A stretch of DNA of 64,000 bases, from positions 1,922,001 through 1,986,000 of the forward strand of contig NC_007974.2 of assembly GCF_000196015.1 (NCBI RefSeq), written 5' to 3'. This DNA comes from Cupriavidus metallidurans CH34 (lineage in GTDB: Bacteria; Pseudomonadota; Gammaproteobacteria; Burkholderiales; Burkholderiaceae). The translations under genes were made by a program, and so were the position numbers. Under the pieces are notes generated by a model. That model was not told where the DNA came from. It did not search any database and saw only the letters and a list, made by a program, of their open reading frames with translations. This document shows, one piece after another, positions 41,786 to 50,441 of the stretch; position 1 is the stretch's first letter; each line of letters opens with the position of its first letter.

Positions 41786-42230
41786 GCACAATCCGCTGAA
41801 TACTCTGGCCGATCTGGCCCAGGACGACACGGACAAGGCCGCGCGCGAACTGGGCCGTCTGCAGGGGCTGCGCACCCAGGCCGAGCAACAGCTCAACGCG
41901 CTGACACAGTACCGGCAGGAGTACCGGATCCGGATGCAAGCGATCGCCGCCGAAGGCATGTCGTCGAGCCGCTGGCACGACTTCTCTCGCTTCCTCGATT
42001 CGCTTGACCACGCCATCCGTCAGCAGACCAATGCGCTGGCCAAGGCCGAGGCCGACCTGCTGGCCGGACGCGCAAACTGGCAGCAGCAGAAGCGCCGCCA
42101 GAACTCGTTCGATACGTTGATCACGCGGGCGGAAACACGCGAGCAGCAAGTCTCCGCCCGGCGCGAGCAGCGCGCCAACGACGAATACGCGGCCCGCATC
42201 GCCCGCCAGCCGGCGGCCGGCCGAACCTGA
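41778..42230 (+). CDS. fliJ: flagellar export protein FliJ
   Basis: 150 residues, almost entirely coiled coil with many Gln/Glu/Arg (for example [21 protein letters not shown]). FliJ sits in the FliI hexamer like the gamma subunit of F1-ATPase and engages FlhA. The ATG at 41778 overlaps the last eight bases of fliI. It is 15 bases upstream of fliK. The call rests on length, coiled-coil character and operon position. Confidence 0.92.
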   Translation: MVKHNPLNTLADLAQDDTDKAARELGRLQGLRTQAEQQLNALTQYRQEYRIRMQAIAAEGMSSSRWHDFSRFLDSLDHAIRQQTNALAKAEADLLAGRANWQQQKRRQNSFDTLITRAETREQQVSARREQRANDEYAARIARQPAAGRT

Positions 42231-42245
42231 TCCGACGAAGAGACC

Positions 42246-43733
42246 ATGATCGATATCAGCCAGCTTATCGGTAACACCGCCAACGCCGCCCTCAAGACCC
42301 TGACGCAGTCCAACGCCGCCAGCACCGCCGCCGCGGACGCCAAGGCATTCCAGGACGCGCTTTCGCGCGCGCGTGATAGCGCCCCGCAGAGCGCGCAACC
42401 GGTCGCCAGCAAGCCCAGGGACTCAAGCCAGACCAGCGCGCCGAAGGAAGACGCATCGCAAAACACGCGGCAGCAGACTACGCAGGCCAGTACGTCGGGC
42501 GCTTCCAGCACACCGCAGCAGAAAGACAACGGCAAGACCAACGCCACGACCGGCAAGAAAGACGACAGCACGCAAGCCAGCGACGATGGCTCGACACCCT
42601 CGAGCGACGCGCAGGCTGCCGCAGCAGCCCTGGCCGCCGCGATGCTGGCACAGCAGGCCGCGCCCGCCACGACGGCACTGACCGGTGGCGCGGCCGCTGA
42701 TGCAGCCGCCAATGGTGCCGGATTGGCCGGAGCCAACGGCCTCCCGCTCGCCGCTCAGACGGCCGCCACCACGACCGCTACGCAAGCAAACCCGGCGACC
42801 GACGCCGCCACGCTGCTGGCTCAGGCCGCCGACGCGCAATCGGCCACGACTACCGCGGGCACTGCCGCCAAGGGGACCACGCCAAGCCCGGCGGACACGC
42901 TGGCCACGATCGCCCAGCAGCGCGCGGCTGCGCAGAACAGCACGCCGACCGCCGCTGACAAGATCGCCGCCGCGCTCAACAACCCGGCACAGACGGGCAC
43001 ACAGACGGGCGCGCAGGACGCACGCGGCCAGAACGCTGGCCAGCAACAGACCGGCCTCGGCCACGGCGCGCAACCGACCTTGCAAGCCGACACGACGCAA
43101 GCCAGCCAGACGCCCATCGCCACGCCATATGCCATGGCACAGGCCAGCGCACGCACGGGTGAAGGCACCGACACCGGCGCCACGAATCCGAGCAGCGCTG
43201 CCATGCTGGCATCGGCCCTGTCCGCGCAATCCCAGACGAACGCCGCACAGGCCACAGCCGCCGCAGCAGCGGCACGCCCGGCAGTCGCACCGAATCTCGG
43301 CGACAGCCAGTGGGCTCAGGCACTGGGCCAGCAGATGGTGCGACTCTCCACGCAAGGCAGCCAGACCGCCGAACTCGACCTGAACCCGCCGAACCTCGGC
43401 CCGCTCAAGGTCGTGCTCAATGTGGTCAACGATCAGGCCCAGGCCCAGTTCGTCTCTCCGCACCAGGCCGTGCGCGCCGCGGTGGAAGCCGCGCTGCCGC
43501 ACCTGCGCACGTCGATGGCCGAAGCCGGTATCCAGCTTGGCCAAACGTCTGTCGGCAGCGATGGTTTCGCCCAGGCTGGCAACGGCGGCCAGCAGCAACA
43601 ACGCCAACCGGGCAGCGGCAGCGCATTCGCGCAGGCCGCCGGGCTGACGCAGGATGCGCCAGTCCAGGCAACGGCGGCAGCGCCTCGCGCACCGCGCGTG
43701 CTGGCGCGTGGGGAAGTCGATACGTTTGCCTGA
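42246..43733 (+). CDS. fliK: flagellar hook-length control protein FliK
   Basis: 495 residues. The first ~350 are extremely Ala/Thr/Gln-rich and should form the flexible ruler. The C-terminal Flg_hook domain is distinct: MVRLSTQGSQTAELDLNPPNLGPLKVVLNV and VRAAVEAALPHLRTSMAEAG. It is secreted intermittently to measure hook length and triggers the FlhB specificity switch. It is the last gene of the fliF operon and is followed by a 13-base-pair hairpin. Low-complexity coding makes all antisense frames here look open; these are ignored. Confidence 0.93.
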   Translation: MIDISQLIGNTANAALKTLTQSNAASTAAADAKAFQDALSRARDSAPQSAQPVASKPRDSSQTSAPKEDASQNTRQQTTQASTSGASSTPQQKDNGKTNATTGKKDDSTQASDDGSTPSSDAQAAAAALAAAMLAQQAAPATTALTGGAAADAAANGAGLAGANGLPLAAQTAATTTATQANPATDAATLLAQAADAQSATTTAGTAAKGTTPSPADTLATIAQQRAAAQNSTPTAADKIAAALNNPAQTGTQTGAQDARGQNAGQQQTGLGHGAQPTLQADTTQASQTPIATPYAMAQASARTGEGTDTGATNPSSAAMLASALSAQSQTNAAQATAAAAAARPAVAPNLGDSQWAQALGQQMVRLSTQGSQTAELDLNPPNLGPLKVVLNVVNDQAQAQFVSPHQAVRAAVEAALPHLRTSMAEAGIQLGQTSVGSDGFAQAGNGGQQQQRQPGSGSAFAQAAGLTQDAPVQATAAAPRAPRVLARGEVDTFA

Positions 43734-43750
43734 TTCGACTGCCTCACGGT

Positions 43751-43787
43751 TTCCCCCTCTCTCCCATTTCATGAGAGAGAGGGGGAA
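43751..43787. terminator. long perfect hairpin after fliK
   Basis: TTCCCCCTCTCTC (43751-43763) pairs perfectly over 13 bases with 43775-43787, with an 11-base loop. There is no T-run. The sequence resembles the CT/GA-rich hairpin at 50373-50403, so both may belong to a dispersed hairpin family also used as transcript ends. Confidence 0.65.
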
Positions 43788-43915
43788 CACAACTCGCGCT
43801 TGATGCGTGCGCCGGCACGCACGCCTTCGCCCACGAAGGCCGAGGGGCCGCCCAAGCACGACATGGGCATTTGTGCGACGATTCCCCTCCCGATCCGCAC
43901 GCCCCCTTGCGCACC

Positions 43916-44950
43916 ATGCTCAAAGTCCGTCCGCTGCTGCTCGCAGCCATCGCCCTCTCCGTCCCACTCGCCCAAGCTGCCCACGCTGCCCAGACCGCCG
44001 ATAGCGGCCCGGCCTACGGTCCCCAACTCGAGGGATTCGATTACCCCTATCCGGTTCAGCAATATCGCTTCAGTTCGCAAGGGCAGCCGCTCGAGATGGC
44101 CTACATAGACGTCAAGCCGGAGAAGCCGAACGGCCGCGCCGTGGTACTGCTGCATGGCAAGAATTTTTGCGCTGCCACGTGGCAGGAGAGCATCCAGCAG
44201 CTCACCGCCGCCGGCTACCGCGTGATTGCCCCCGATCAGATCGGCTTCTGCAAATCGACCAAACCGCCGCATTACCAGTATTCGTTCCAGCAACTCGCGC
44301 GCAATACCCACGATCTGCTGGCCTCGATCGGCGTGCACGACGTCACCGTAATCGGCCATTCCACGGGCGGCATGCTGGCGATGCGCTATGCATTGATGTA
44401 TCCGAAGGAAACCGCGCAACTGGTGCTGGTCAACCCGATCGGCCTGGAAGACTGGAAGGCCAAGGGCGTGCCGTCGCTGTCGGTGGACCAGTGGTACGCG
44501 CGCGAACTCAACGTGACAGCCGACCGGATTCGCAATTACGAGAAATCGACGTACTACGTGAACCAGTGGAAGCCCGAGTACGAGCCCTGGGTGCAGATGC
44601 TGGCCGGCATGAACCGCGGCCCGGGCAAGCAGATCGTTGCGTGGAACTCGGCACTGCTCTACGACATGATCTATACGCAACCCGTGGTCTATGAGATGAG
44701 CGCGATCCAGGCCCCGACCCTGCTGATGATCGGAGACCGGGACACCACCGCCATCGCCAAGGACGCCGCGCCGCCAGACGTGCAGGCGAAGCTCGGCCAC
44801 TACCCCGAACTTGCGAAAGCGACGGCCAGGGCGATTCCGAACACGACACTGGTCGAATTCCCCGACATGGGCCACGCGCCACAGATGCAGGATCCGCAGG
44901 CGTTCCACAAGGCATTGCTGGAGGGGTTGGCGAAGGTGGGTGGCAAGTAG
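43916..44950 (+). CDS. exported alpha/beta hydrolase
   Basis: 344 residues. A clear signal peptide (MLKVRPLLLAAIALSVPLAQ, cleavage after AAHA) begins at the ATG at 43916. The mature enzyme has the oxyanion HGKNF, nucleophile GHSTGG, the acid in IGDRDTTAI and the histidine in MGHAPQMQ. It is of the class often annotated as lipase or haloperoxidase-like hydrolase. The periplasmic substrate is unknown. It stands alone between the flagellar hairpin and alkB. Confidence 0.88.
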   Translation: MLKVRPLLLAAIALSVPLAQAAHAAQTADSGPAYGPQLEGFDYPYPVQQYRFSSQGQPLEMAYIDVKPEKPNGRAVVLLHGKNFCAATWQESIQQLTAAGYRVIAPDQIGFCKSTKPPHYQYSFQQLARNTHDLLASIGVHDVTVIGHSTGGMLAMRYALMYPKETAQLVLVNPIGLEDWKAKGVPSLSVDQWYARELNVTADRIRNYEKSTYYVNQWKPEYEPWVQMLAGMNRGPGKQIVAWNSALLYDMIYTQPVVYEMSAIQAPTLLMIGDRDTTAIAKDAAPPDVQAKLGHYPELAKATARAIPNTTLVEFPDMGHAPQMQDPQAFHKALLEGLAKVGGK

Positions 44951-45007
44951 GCGTGACGGGCGGGTGAACGGCAACTGCGATCCCGGGTACCATCCCAGGT
45001 ACCCGAA

Positions 45008-45679
45008 ATGCCCGCCATGACCTTCGACCTCTTCGACGCCCTTCCCGCCGATTCCAACGCCCCGCCTGCCGTGGAGACGCTTGCGCCGGGCGCCGTGGTG
45101 TTGCATGGATTCGCGCGGGATGCGGGGCCGGAACTGCTCGCCGCCGTGCAGACGATCAGTGCCGAGGCGCCGTTCCGCCATCTGATCACGCCGGGCGGCC
45201 TGCGCATGTCGGTGGCCATGACCAATTGCGGCGAGCGTGGCTGGGTGTCCGATCGCACCGGGTATCGCTACGATGCGGTCGATCCGGAGTCAGGACGGCC
45301 GTGGCCGGCCATGCCTGCCGTGTTCCGGTCGTTGGCCGAACACGCGGCGGAAGCGGCTGGCTATCCCGGTTTTGCACCCGATGCCTGCCTGATCAACCGC
45401 TATCTGCCGGGCACGCGCCTGTCGCTGCATCAGGATCGCGACGAACTCGATCTGCGCGCACCGATCGTTTCTGTCTCAATGGGCCTGCCGGCCGTCTTCC
45501 TCTGGGGTGGATTGCGTCGCGCCGACCGGCCGGGCCGATTCCGGCTCGCGCATGGTGACGTGGTGGTCTGGGGTGGACCATCCAGGCTGGTCTTCCACGG
45601 CATCGCCCCGCTGGCCGACGGCGATCATGCGTTGACCGGAAGCGAGCGAATCAACCTGACGTTTCGCAAGACCCGCTAA
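45008..45679 (+). CDS. alkB: AlkB-type DNA repair dioxygenase
   Basis: 223 residues. The AlkB iron site is LHQDRDE (HxD pair), with the distal histidine in RLVFHGIAPL and the 2-oxoglutarate-binding RINLTFRKTR at the C-terminus. MTNCGERGWVSDRTGYRY matches the substrate lid of AlkB. It oxidatively removes alkyl groups (1-methyladenine, 3-methylcytosine) from DNA or RNA. It is not beside an ada gene, so SOS or Ada control is not evident. Confidence 0.93.
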   Translation: MPAMTFDLFDALPADSNAPPAVETLAPGAVVLHGFARDAGPELLAAVQTISAEAPFRHLITPGGLRMSVAMTNCGERGWVSDRTGYRYDAVDPESGRPWPAMPAVFRSLAEHAAEAAGYPGFAPDACLINRYLPGTRLSLHQDRDELDLRAPIVSVSMGLPAVFLWGGLRRADRPGRFRLAHGDVVVWGGPSRLVFHGIAPLADGDHALTGSERINLTFRKTR

Positions 45680-45835
45680 GCAAGACCGCCAAGCAAGACC
45701 CAAGACCCGCCAATGACGCGGGAGTGCATGGGCAGTTGCCTGCACAGTAGGACAACCACTACGATAGCGGCACCGCACCATCATCAGAACAAGGCCGGCG
45801 CCACGTTGCGCCCGGCAGCCAGCGAGACAACCCCG

Positions 45836-47305
45836 ATGTCAACCTCTCCCGGCCATACCGGCCAGCCCGACAACACCGCGCCATTGCAGGAAACCCCATC
45901 ACCCAAACCTGCGCCGCTCGGCGGCCGGCCCGCCGATTCGATCCGCGCGGCATTGCTGATCGCCGCGTGCATCAGCGTGGTATGGATCGCAGGGCAGTGG
46001 CTGCAGGCGCCGCCTGCGCTGATCTGGGCCGGCGCGCTGGTGTTGTCGACGGTGTGCTGCTGGGCAGTCGGGGCGCTACCTGAGCCCACCGCCACACTGC
46101 TCTTCTTCCTTGCCGCGGTGGTGTTCCATATTGCCCCGCCAAAGGTGGTGTTCTCGGGGTTCACATCCACCGCGTGGTGGCTGATGTTTGGTGGCGCCGT
46201 CACCGGCGTGGCGTTGCGCAACACGGGACTGGCGCTGCGGCTGGCCGACATCATCTTCCACAAGCGCGTTGGCACCTATCCGCAGGTGATCACCACGGTG
46301 GCGCTCAGCGCGGTGGGCCTGGCCTTCCTGATGCCCTCCACCACGGGCCGCGTGCTGCTGCTGATGCCGATCGTGCTGGCGCTGGCCGACCGCCTTGGCT
46401 TCGCGCCCGGCTCCAACGGCCGCATCGGCATGGTGCTGACCGTGGCGGCCGCGAGCTACATGCCGCCTACGTCGATCCTGCCCGCCAATATTCCGAACAG
46501 CGTGCTCTTGGGCGCTGCCAGTTCGCTCTATGGCATCAACCTGAGCTACGGCAGCTATCTGCTGCTGCACTTCCCGGTGCTCGGCGTGCTGAAGACCGTG
46601 GTGCTGATCTGGGTAATCTGCCGCATGTTCCCGGACAGCGGGCCGATCGCGCCGCAAGCCGCCAGCGTCCGCACGCAGATGGGGCCGCAGGAGCGCGCGC
46701 TGGCGATCATCCTGGCGCTGGCCGTGGCGGGCTTTGCCACGGATGCCTGGCATGGCGTATCGCCCGCGTGGATCTCGCTGGCTGCGTGCATCATCTGCCT
46801 GCTGCCGGGCATCGGGCTGGTATCACCCAAGGCCATGACCGAGCAGGTCCACCTGGTACCGCTGATCTACGTGGCTGGCTTCCTGGGGCTGGGCGCGGTG
46901 GTCGAATCGACGGGCCTGGGCAGCGCGATCAGCGCGGGGCTGCTGCACTGGCTGCCGATGACGCCCGGCCACACCGCGGCGAATGTCGGCACGATTGGCG
47001 CGATGGGCGCGGTCATCGGCATGTTGTCCACGCTGCCGGCCCTGCCGGCCGTGCTGACGCCACTTGCCGCCGATCTGGCGAAGGCCACCGGATTGCCGCT
47101 TGAATCCGTGCTGATGCTGCAGGTGCCGGTGTTCTCCACCGTATTCTTCCCGTACCAGTCACCGCCGATCATGATCGCGATGCAACTGGGCGGCGTGGGC
47201 CTGCGGCACGGCACGCGCCTGTGCCTGACCATGGCGGCCATCACGATCGTGGCGCTGCTGCCGCTGGACTATCTCTGGTGGCGCCTGCTGGGCTACCTGC
47301 CCTGA
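45836..47305 (+). CDS. SLC13/DASS-like anion permease
   Basis: 489 residues with about 12 hydrophobic helices, from the ATG at 45836. The frame is open upstream, but that part is low-complexity His/Thr-rich and covers the likely promoter. Features fitting divalent-anion:sodium symporters include the paired helical hairpins with MPSTTGRVLLLMPIVLALAD and YMPPTSILPANIPN, and in the second half FFPYQSPPIMIAMQLGG. It should import dicarboxylates, sulfate or a similar anion. The substrate cannot be named from sequence. No regulator is adjacent. Confidence 0.85.
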   Translation: MSTSPGHTGQPDNTAPLQETPSPKPAPLGGRPADSIRAALLIAACISVVWIAGQWLQAPPALIWAGALVLSTVCCWAVGALPEPTATLLFFLAAVVFHIAPPKVVFSGFTSTAWWLMFGGAVTGVALRNTGLALRLADIIFHKRVGTYPQVITTVALSAVGLAFLMPSTTGRVLLLMPIVLALADRLGFAPGSNGRIGMVLTVAAASYMPPTSILPANIPNSVLLGAASSLYGINLSYGSYLLLHFPVLGVLKTVVLIWVICRMFPDSGPIAPQAASVRTQMGPQERALAIILALAVAGFATDAWHGVSPAWISLAACIICLLPGIGLVSPKAMTEQVHLVPLIYVAGFLGLGAVVESTGLGSAISAGLLHWLPMTPGHTAANVGTIGAMGAVIGMLSTLPALPAVLTPLAADLAKATGLPLESVLMLQVPVFSTVFFPYQSPPIMIAMQLGGVGLRHGTRLCLTMAAITIVALLPLDYLWWRLLGYLP

Positions 47306-47356
47306 ACCACCCAGCCCCCTAACCTGACAACCGCACAACCGCACAACCTCACGACC

Positions 47357-47662
47357 TCACCACTCCAGCCTGTCGATCTCCGCGTCGCTCAAGGTGGTGC
47401 CCGGCTTGGGGTCCAGCTTGTCGTCCGGCTTGTCATCCAACGCGCGCGGCTCCACGAACAGGTCGAGGTCATAGGCTGCCAGCAGCGCCAGCAGTTGCGC
47501 CACGCTGATCGTCTCGGGGTTGAGTTCCAGGTGCGAAATGCGGCTCTGGCTGATGGCCAGCCGGGCTGCGGCATCTGCCTGGGAAAGCCCGGCGATCTTC
47601 CGCGCGCCCTGAAGCACCTGGCCGAGCTGCTCGCTGCTCGAAATCACGACTCTCGACATCAT
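47357..47662 (-). CDS. HipB-like XRE-family DNA-binding protein, without a HipA partner
   Basis: 101 residues. The Cro/C1-type helix-turn-helix is GLSQADAAARLAISQSRISHLE, within LGQVLQGARKIAGLSQ, as in HipB antitoxins. The C-terminal ~25 residues are acidic (DDKPDDKLDPKPG). A HipA kinase gene would normally follow, but downstream there is only a short gap and then the convergent permease gene, so the kinase is absent. It could be a relic or a free-standing regulator. It diverges from the IlvD-type gene over a 233-base region carrying a nested dyad. Confidence 0.82.
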   Translation of the reverse strand: MMSRVVISSSEQLGQVLQGARKIAGLSQADAAARLAISQSRISHLELNPETISVAQLLALLAAYDLDLFVEPRALDDKPDDKLDPKPGTTLSDAEIDRLEW

Positions 47663-47675
47663 TGATTACCGAGAA

Positions 47676-47712
47676 ATGAATATCTGAAATCTATCAATTT
47701 CGCGATATTCAT
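47676..47712. promoter_or_regulatory. nested dyad operator between hipB-like and IlvD-type genes
   Basis: The outer arms ATGAATATC (47676-47684) and GATATTCAT (47704-47712) are a perfect nine-base inverted repeat. Inside lies a second dyad, GAAAT (47686-47690) and ATTTC (47697-47701). It begins 14 bases upstream of the HTH gene start. HipB operators are TATCC-N8-GGATA; TATC/GATA are present here but wider apart. Probably an autoregulatory site. Confidence 0.5.
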
Positions 47713-47895
47713 GACAAATTTTCACGCCCGATGCGCCTTGAATGTGGAGCATAGGGCGAATTTTCTGTCGCGCAATCCCAACCGCCACATATCTGACTTG
47801 CATTGACGCCCGGTTGCGTCGGTGAGTACACTGTGCCAGCCAATAGTCGTATGACAACTGACGACTATGACGAATACCAACGTGGAAGAGACAAG

Positions 47896-49635
47896 ATGAC
47901 GGCTCACAGAAAGACGCCGGACGCACTCCGCAGCGCGCGCTGGTTCGCGCCTGACGATCTGCGCTCATCCGGGCACCGCTCACGGATCATGCAAATGGGC
48001 TACTCGCCCGATGAATGGATGGGCAAGCCGCTCATCGCCATCATCAATACGTGGTCCGACATCAACCCGTGCCACGCGCACTTCAAGCAGCGCGTGGAAG
48101 ACGTCAAGCGCGGCATCCTGCAGGCCGGTGGTTTCCCCGTGGAGCTACCGGCCATTTCTTTGTCCGAGAGCTCGGTCAAGCCGACCACCATGCTCTACCG
48201 CAACCTGCTGGCGATCGAGGCCGAGGAGCTGATCCGCTCCCACCCGATCGACGGGGCCGTGCTGATGGGTGGCTGCGACAAGACCACGCCGGGCCTGCTG
48301 ATGGGCGCCACCAGCGCCGGCGTGCCGGCGATCTACGTGCCGGCCGGGCCAATGCTGCGCGGCAACTACAAGGGCACGGTGCTCGGCTCCGGTTCCGATG
48401 GATGGAAGTACTGGGACGAACGCCGCGCCGGCAACATCAGCAAGGCCGAGTGGATCGGCATCGAGGGCGGCATCGCGCGCAGCCACGGCACGTGCATGAC
48501 GATGGGCACCGCCAGCACGATGACGGCGATCGCCGAAACCATTGGCATGACGCTGCCGGGTGCGTCGTCGATTCCGGCGGCGGACGCCAATCATATCCGC
48601 ATGTGTTCCGAATCGGGTCGCCGCATCGTGGAGATGGTCTGGGAAGACCTGACGCCCGCACGCATCCAGACGCACCGTGCGTTCGAAAACGCCATCGCGG
48701 TGGCCATGGCCATGGGCTGCTCGACCAACGCGATCATCCACGTCATCAGCATGGCGCGCCGCGCGGGCCATGACATCGGTCTCGACGATTTCGACCGCAT
48801 GAGCCGCCACGTGCCCGTGATCGCCAACATTCGGCCCAGCGGCGACAAGTACCTGATGGAAGACTTCTTCTACGCGGGCGGGCTGCCCTCGCTGATGGGC
48901 CGTATCCGGGACAAGCTGCATCTCGACACGCTGACCGTCACCGGCCGCACGCTGGGCGAGAACATCGCCGGGGCCGAGGTCTACAACGACGACGTGATCC
49001 GCACGCGCGACAACGCGCTCTACCAGGAAGGCGCGCTGGCCGTCCTGCGCGGCAACATCGCACCGGACGGCTGCGTGATCAAGCCGAGCGCGTGCGAAAA
49101 ACGGTTCTTCAAACATACCGGTCCGGCGCTCGTGTTCGACGACTACCCGTCGATGAAGGCAGCGGTCGAGGACGAAGACCTCGACGTTACGGCCGATCAT
49201 GTGCTGATCCTGCGCAATGCGGGGCCGCAGGGCGGGCCAGGCATGCCCGAGTGGGGGATGCTGCCGATTCCGAAGAAGCTCGTGAAGCAGGGCGTGCGCG
49301 ACATGCTGCGCATGTCCGACGCGCGGATGAGTGGCACGAGCTACGGCGCCTGCATCCTGCACGTGGCGCCGGAAGCGTACATCGGCGGGCCGTTCGCGCT
49401 GGTGCAAACCGGTGACCTGATCACGGTCGACATCGACCGGCGCAGCATCCATCTGGAAGTCTCCGACGAAGAGCTCGAACGCCGCCGCGCGGCATGGCAA
49501 CCGCCGCCGCCCCGCTACTCGCGCGGCTACGGCTGGATGTTCTCTCGCCATATCCGCCAGGCCAACGACGGCTGCGATTTCGATTTCCTGCAAACCGACT
49601 TCGGCGAAGCCGCCGGCGAACCGAGCATCTACTGA
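47896..49635 (+). CDS. IlvD/Edd-family sugar-acid dehydratase (L-arabinonate-dehydratase-like)
   Basis: 579 residues from the ATG at 47896, matching the length of pentonate dehydratases; earlier in-frame ATGs lack ribosome sites. Iron-sulfur ligands are visible in NPCHAHF, GGCDKTTPG and HGTCMTMGTAST, with the family SSIPAADA segment after them. The start LRSARWFAPDDLRSSGHRSR favours the sugar-acid branch over biosynthetic IlvD. It should dehydrate an aldonate to a 2-keto-3-deoxy acid using a [2Fe-2S] cluster and Mg2+. It heads the operon with an RraA-like aldolase (seven bases on), a Bug receptor and a hydroxyacid dehydrogenase. Confidence 0.87.
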   Translation: MTAHRKTPDALRSARWFAPDDLRSSGHRSRIMQMGYSPDEWMGKPLIAIINTWSDINPCHAHFKQRVEDVKRGILQAGGFPVELPAISLSESSVKPTTMLYRNLLAIEAEELIRSHPIDGAVLMGGCDKTTPGLLMGATSAGVPAIYVPAGPMLRGNYKGTVLGSGSDGWKYWDERRAGNISKAEWIGIEGGIARSHGTCMTMGTASTMTAIAETIGMTLPGASSIPAADANHIRMCSESGRRIVEMVWEDLTPARIQTHRAFENAIAVAMAMGCSTNAIIHVISMARRAGHDIGLDDFDRMSRHVPVIANIRPSGDKYLMEDFFYAGGLPSLMGRIRDKLHLDTLTVTGRTLGENIAGAEVYNDDVIRTRDNALYQEGALAVLRGNIAPDGCVIKPSACEKRFFKHTGPALVFDDYPSMKAAVEDEDLDVTADHVLILRNAGPQGGPGMPEWGMLPIPKKLVKQGVRDMLRMSDARMSGTSYGACILHVAPEAYIGGPFALVQTGDLITVDIDRRSIHLEVSDEELERRRAAWQPPPPRYSRGYGWMFSRHIRQANDGCDFDFLQTDFGEAAGEPSIY

Positions 49636-49642
49636 ACCCGCC

Positions 49643-50362
49643 ATGTCCGAGCTCACCCCTGCCCTGCGCGCCGCGCTGAAAACCGTCAGCACCGCCACGC
49701 TGTGCACCGCGCTGTTCAAGCGCGGGCTGCGCAACCAGTTCATCCAGGACGTGCGGCCGATCCAGTCCAACCCCGGCACGATGGTCGGCGAAGCGTTCAC
49801 GCTGCGCTATATCCCGGCGCGCGAGGACCTGAATCCGATCACCGTGTTCCAGGACCCGAACCATCCGCAACGCCAGGCCATCGAGCAATGCCCGCCCGGC
49901 GCGGTGCTGGTCATCGACAGCAGGAAAGACGCGCGCGCCGCATCCGCGGGCTCGATCCTGGTGACCCGACTGATGCAACGTGGCGGCGCCGGCATCGTGA
50001 CCGACGGCGGCTTCCGCGATTCTCCTGAAATCGCGCAGATGGCGATGCCCGCCTATCACCATCGCCCATCTGCCCCGACCAATCTCACGCTCCACCAGGC
50101 GCTGGAATTCAACGTGCCGATCGGCTGCGGCGATGTGGCGGTGTTTCCCGGCGATGTGATCGTCGGCGACGCGGAAGGCGTGGTCGTGATCCCGCAGGAA
50201 ATGGTGGAGGACATCGCCGCCGAAGCGGTGGAGATGACCGCGTTCGAGGACTTCGTGACCGAGGAGGTACGCAAGGGCCGCTCGATCATCGGGCTGTATC
50301 CGCCCACCACCGAAAAAGCGCGCGAGGATTTCGCGGTCTGGCGGAAGGAAAACAGGCGGTAA
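49643..50362 (+). CDS. RraA-like / HMG-CHA-aldolase family protein
   Basis: 239 residues. Features are STATLCTALFKRG, GEAFTLRYIPARED, the metal-site region GAGIVTDGGFRDSPEI and CGDVAVFPGDVIVGDAEGVVVIP. This fold includes 4-hydroxy-4-methyl-2-oxoglutarate aldolases as well as the RNase E inhibitor RraA. The R-D in GGFRDSPE is the aldolase-type catalytic pair. Next to a sugar-acid dehydratase it is more likely a keto-acid lyase or decarboxylase than an RNase regulator. Confidence 0.85.
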   Translation: MSELTPALRAALKTVSTATLCTALFKRGLRNQFIQDVRPIQSNPGTMVGEAFTLRYIPAREDLNPITVFQDPNHPQRQAIEQCPPGAVLVIDSRKDARAASAGSILVTRLMQRGGAGIVTDGGFRDSPEIAQMAMPAYHHRPSAPTNLTLHQALEFNVPIGCGDVAVFPGDVIVGDAEGVVVIPQEMVEDIAAEAVEMTAFEDFVTEEVRKGRSIIGLYPPTTEKAREDFAVWRKENRR

Positions 50363-50372
50363 CGCGTTCGGT

Positions 50373-50403
50373 CTCCCCTCTCCCACAACGTGGGCGAGGG
50401 GAG
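50373..50403. terminator. CT/GA-rich hairpin inside the sugar-acid gene run
   Basis: The stem CTCCCCTC-T-CCCAC (50373-50386) pairs with GTGGG-C-GAGGGGAG (50390-50403) around an AAC loop, with one mismatch. It lies in the 79-base gap between the RraA-like gene and the Bug receptor. It may attenuate transcription or stabilise the upstream message. Confidence 0.5.
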
Positions 50404-50441
50404 CGCATCACAAACGATAACGATAAAGATCGGGAGACCCC

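Noticed and set aside
43769-45181. 470-codon minus-strand frame opposite the exported hydrolase
   Set aside because: Antisense to a gene with an intact signal peptide and catalytic triad.
48145-49800. 551-codon minus-strand frame opposite the IlvD-type dehydratase
   Set aside because: Shadow frame; the dehydratase on the plus strand has all its cluster cysteines.
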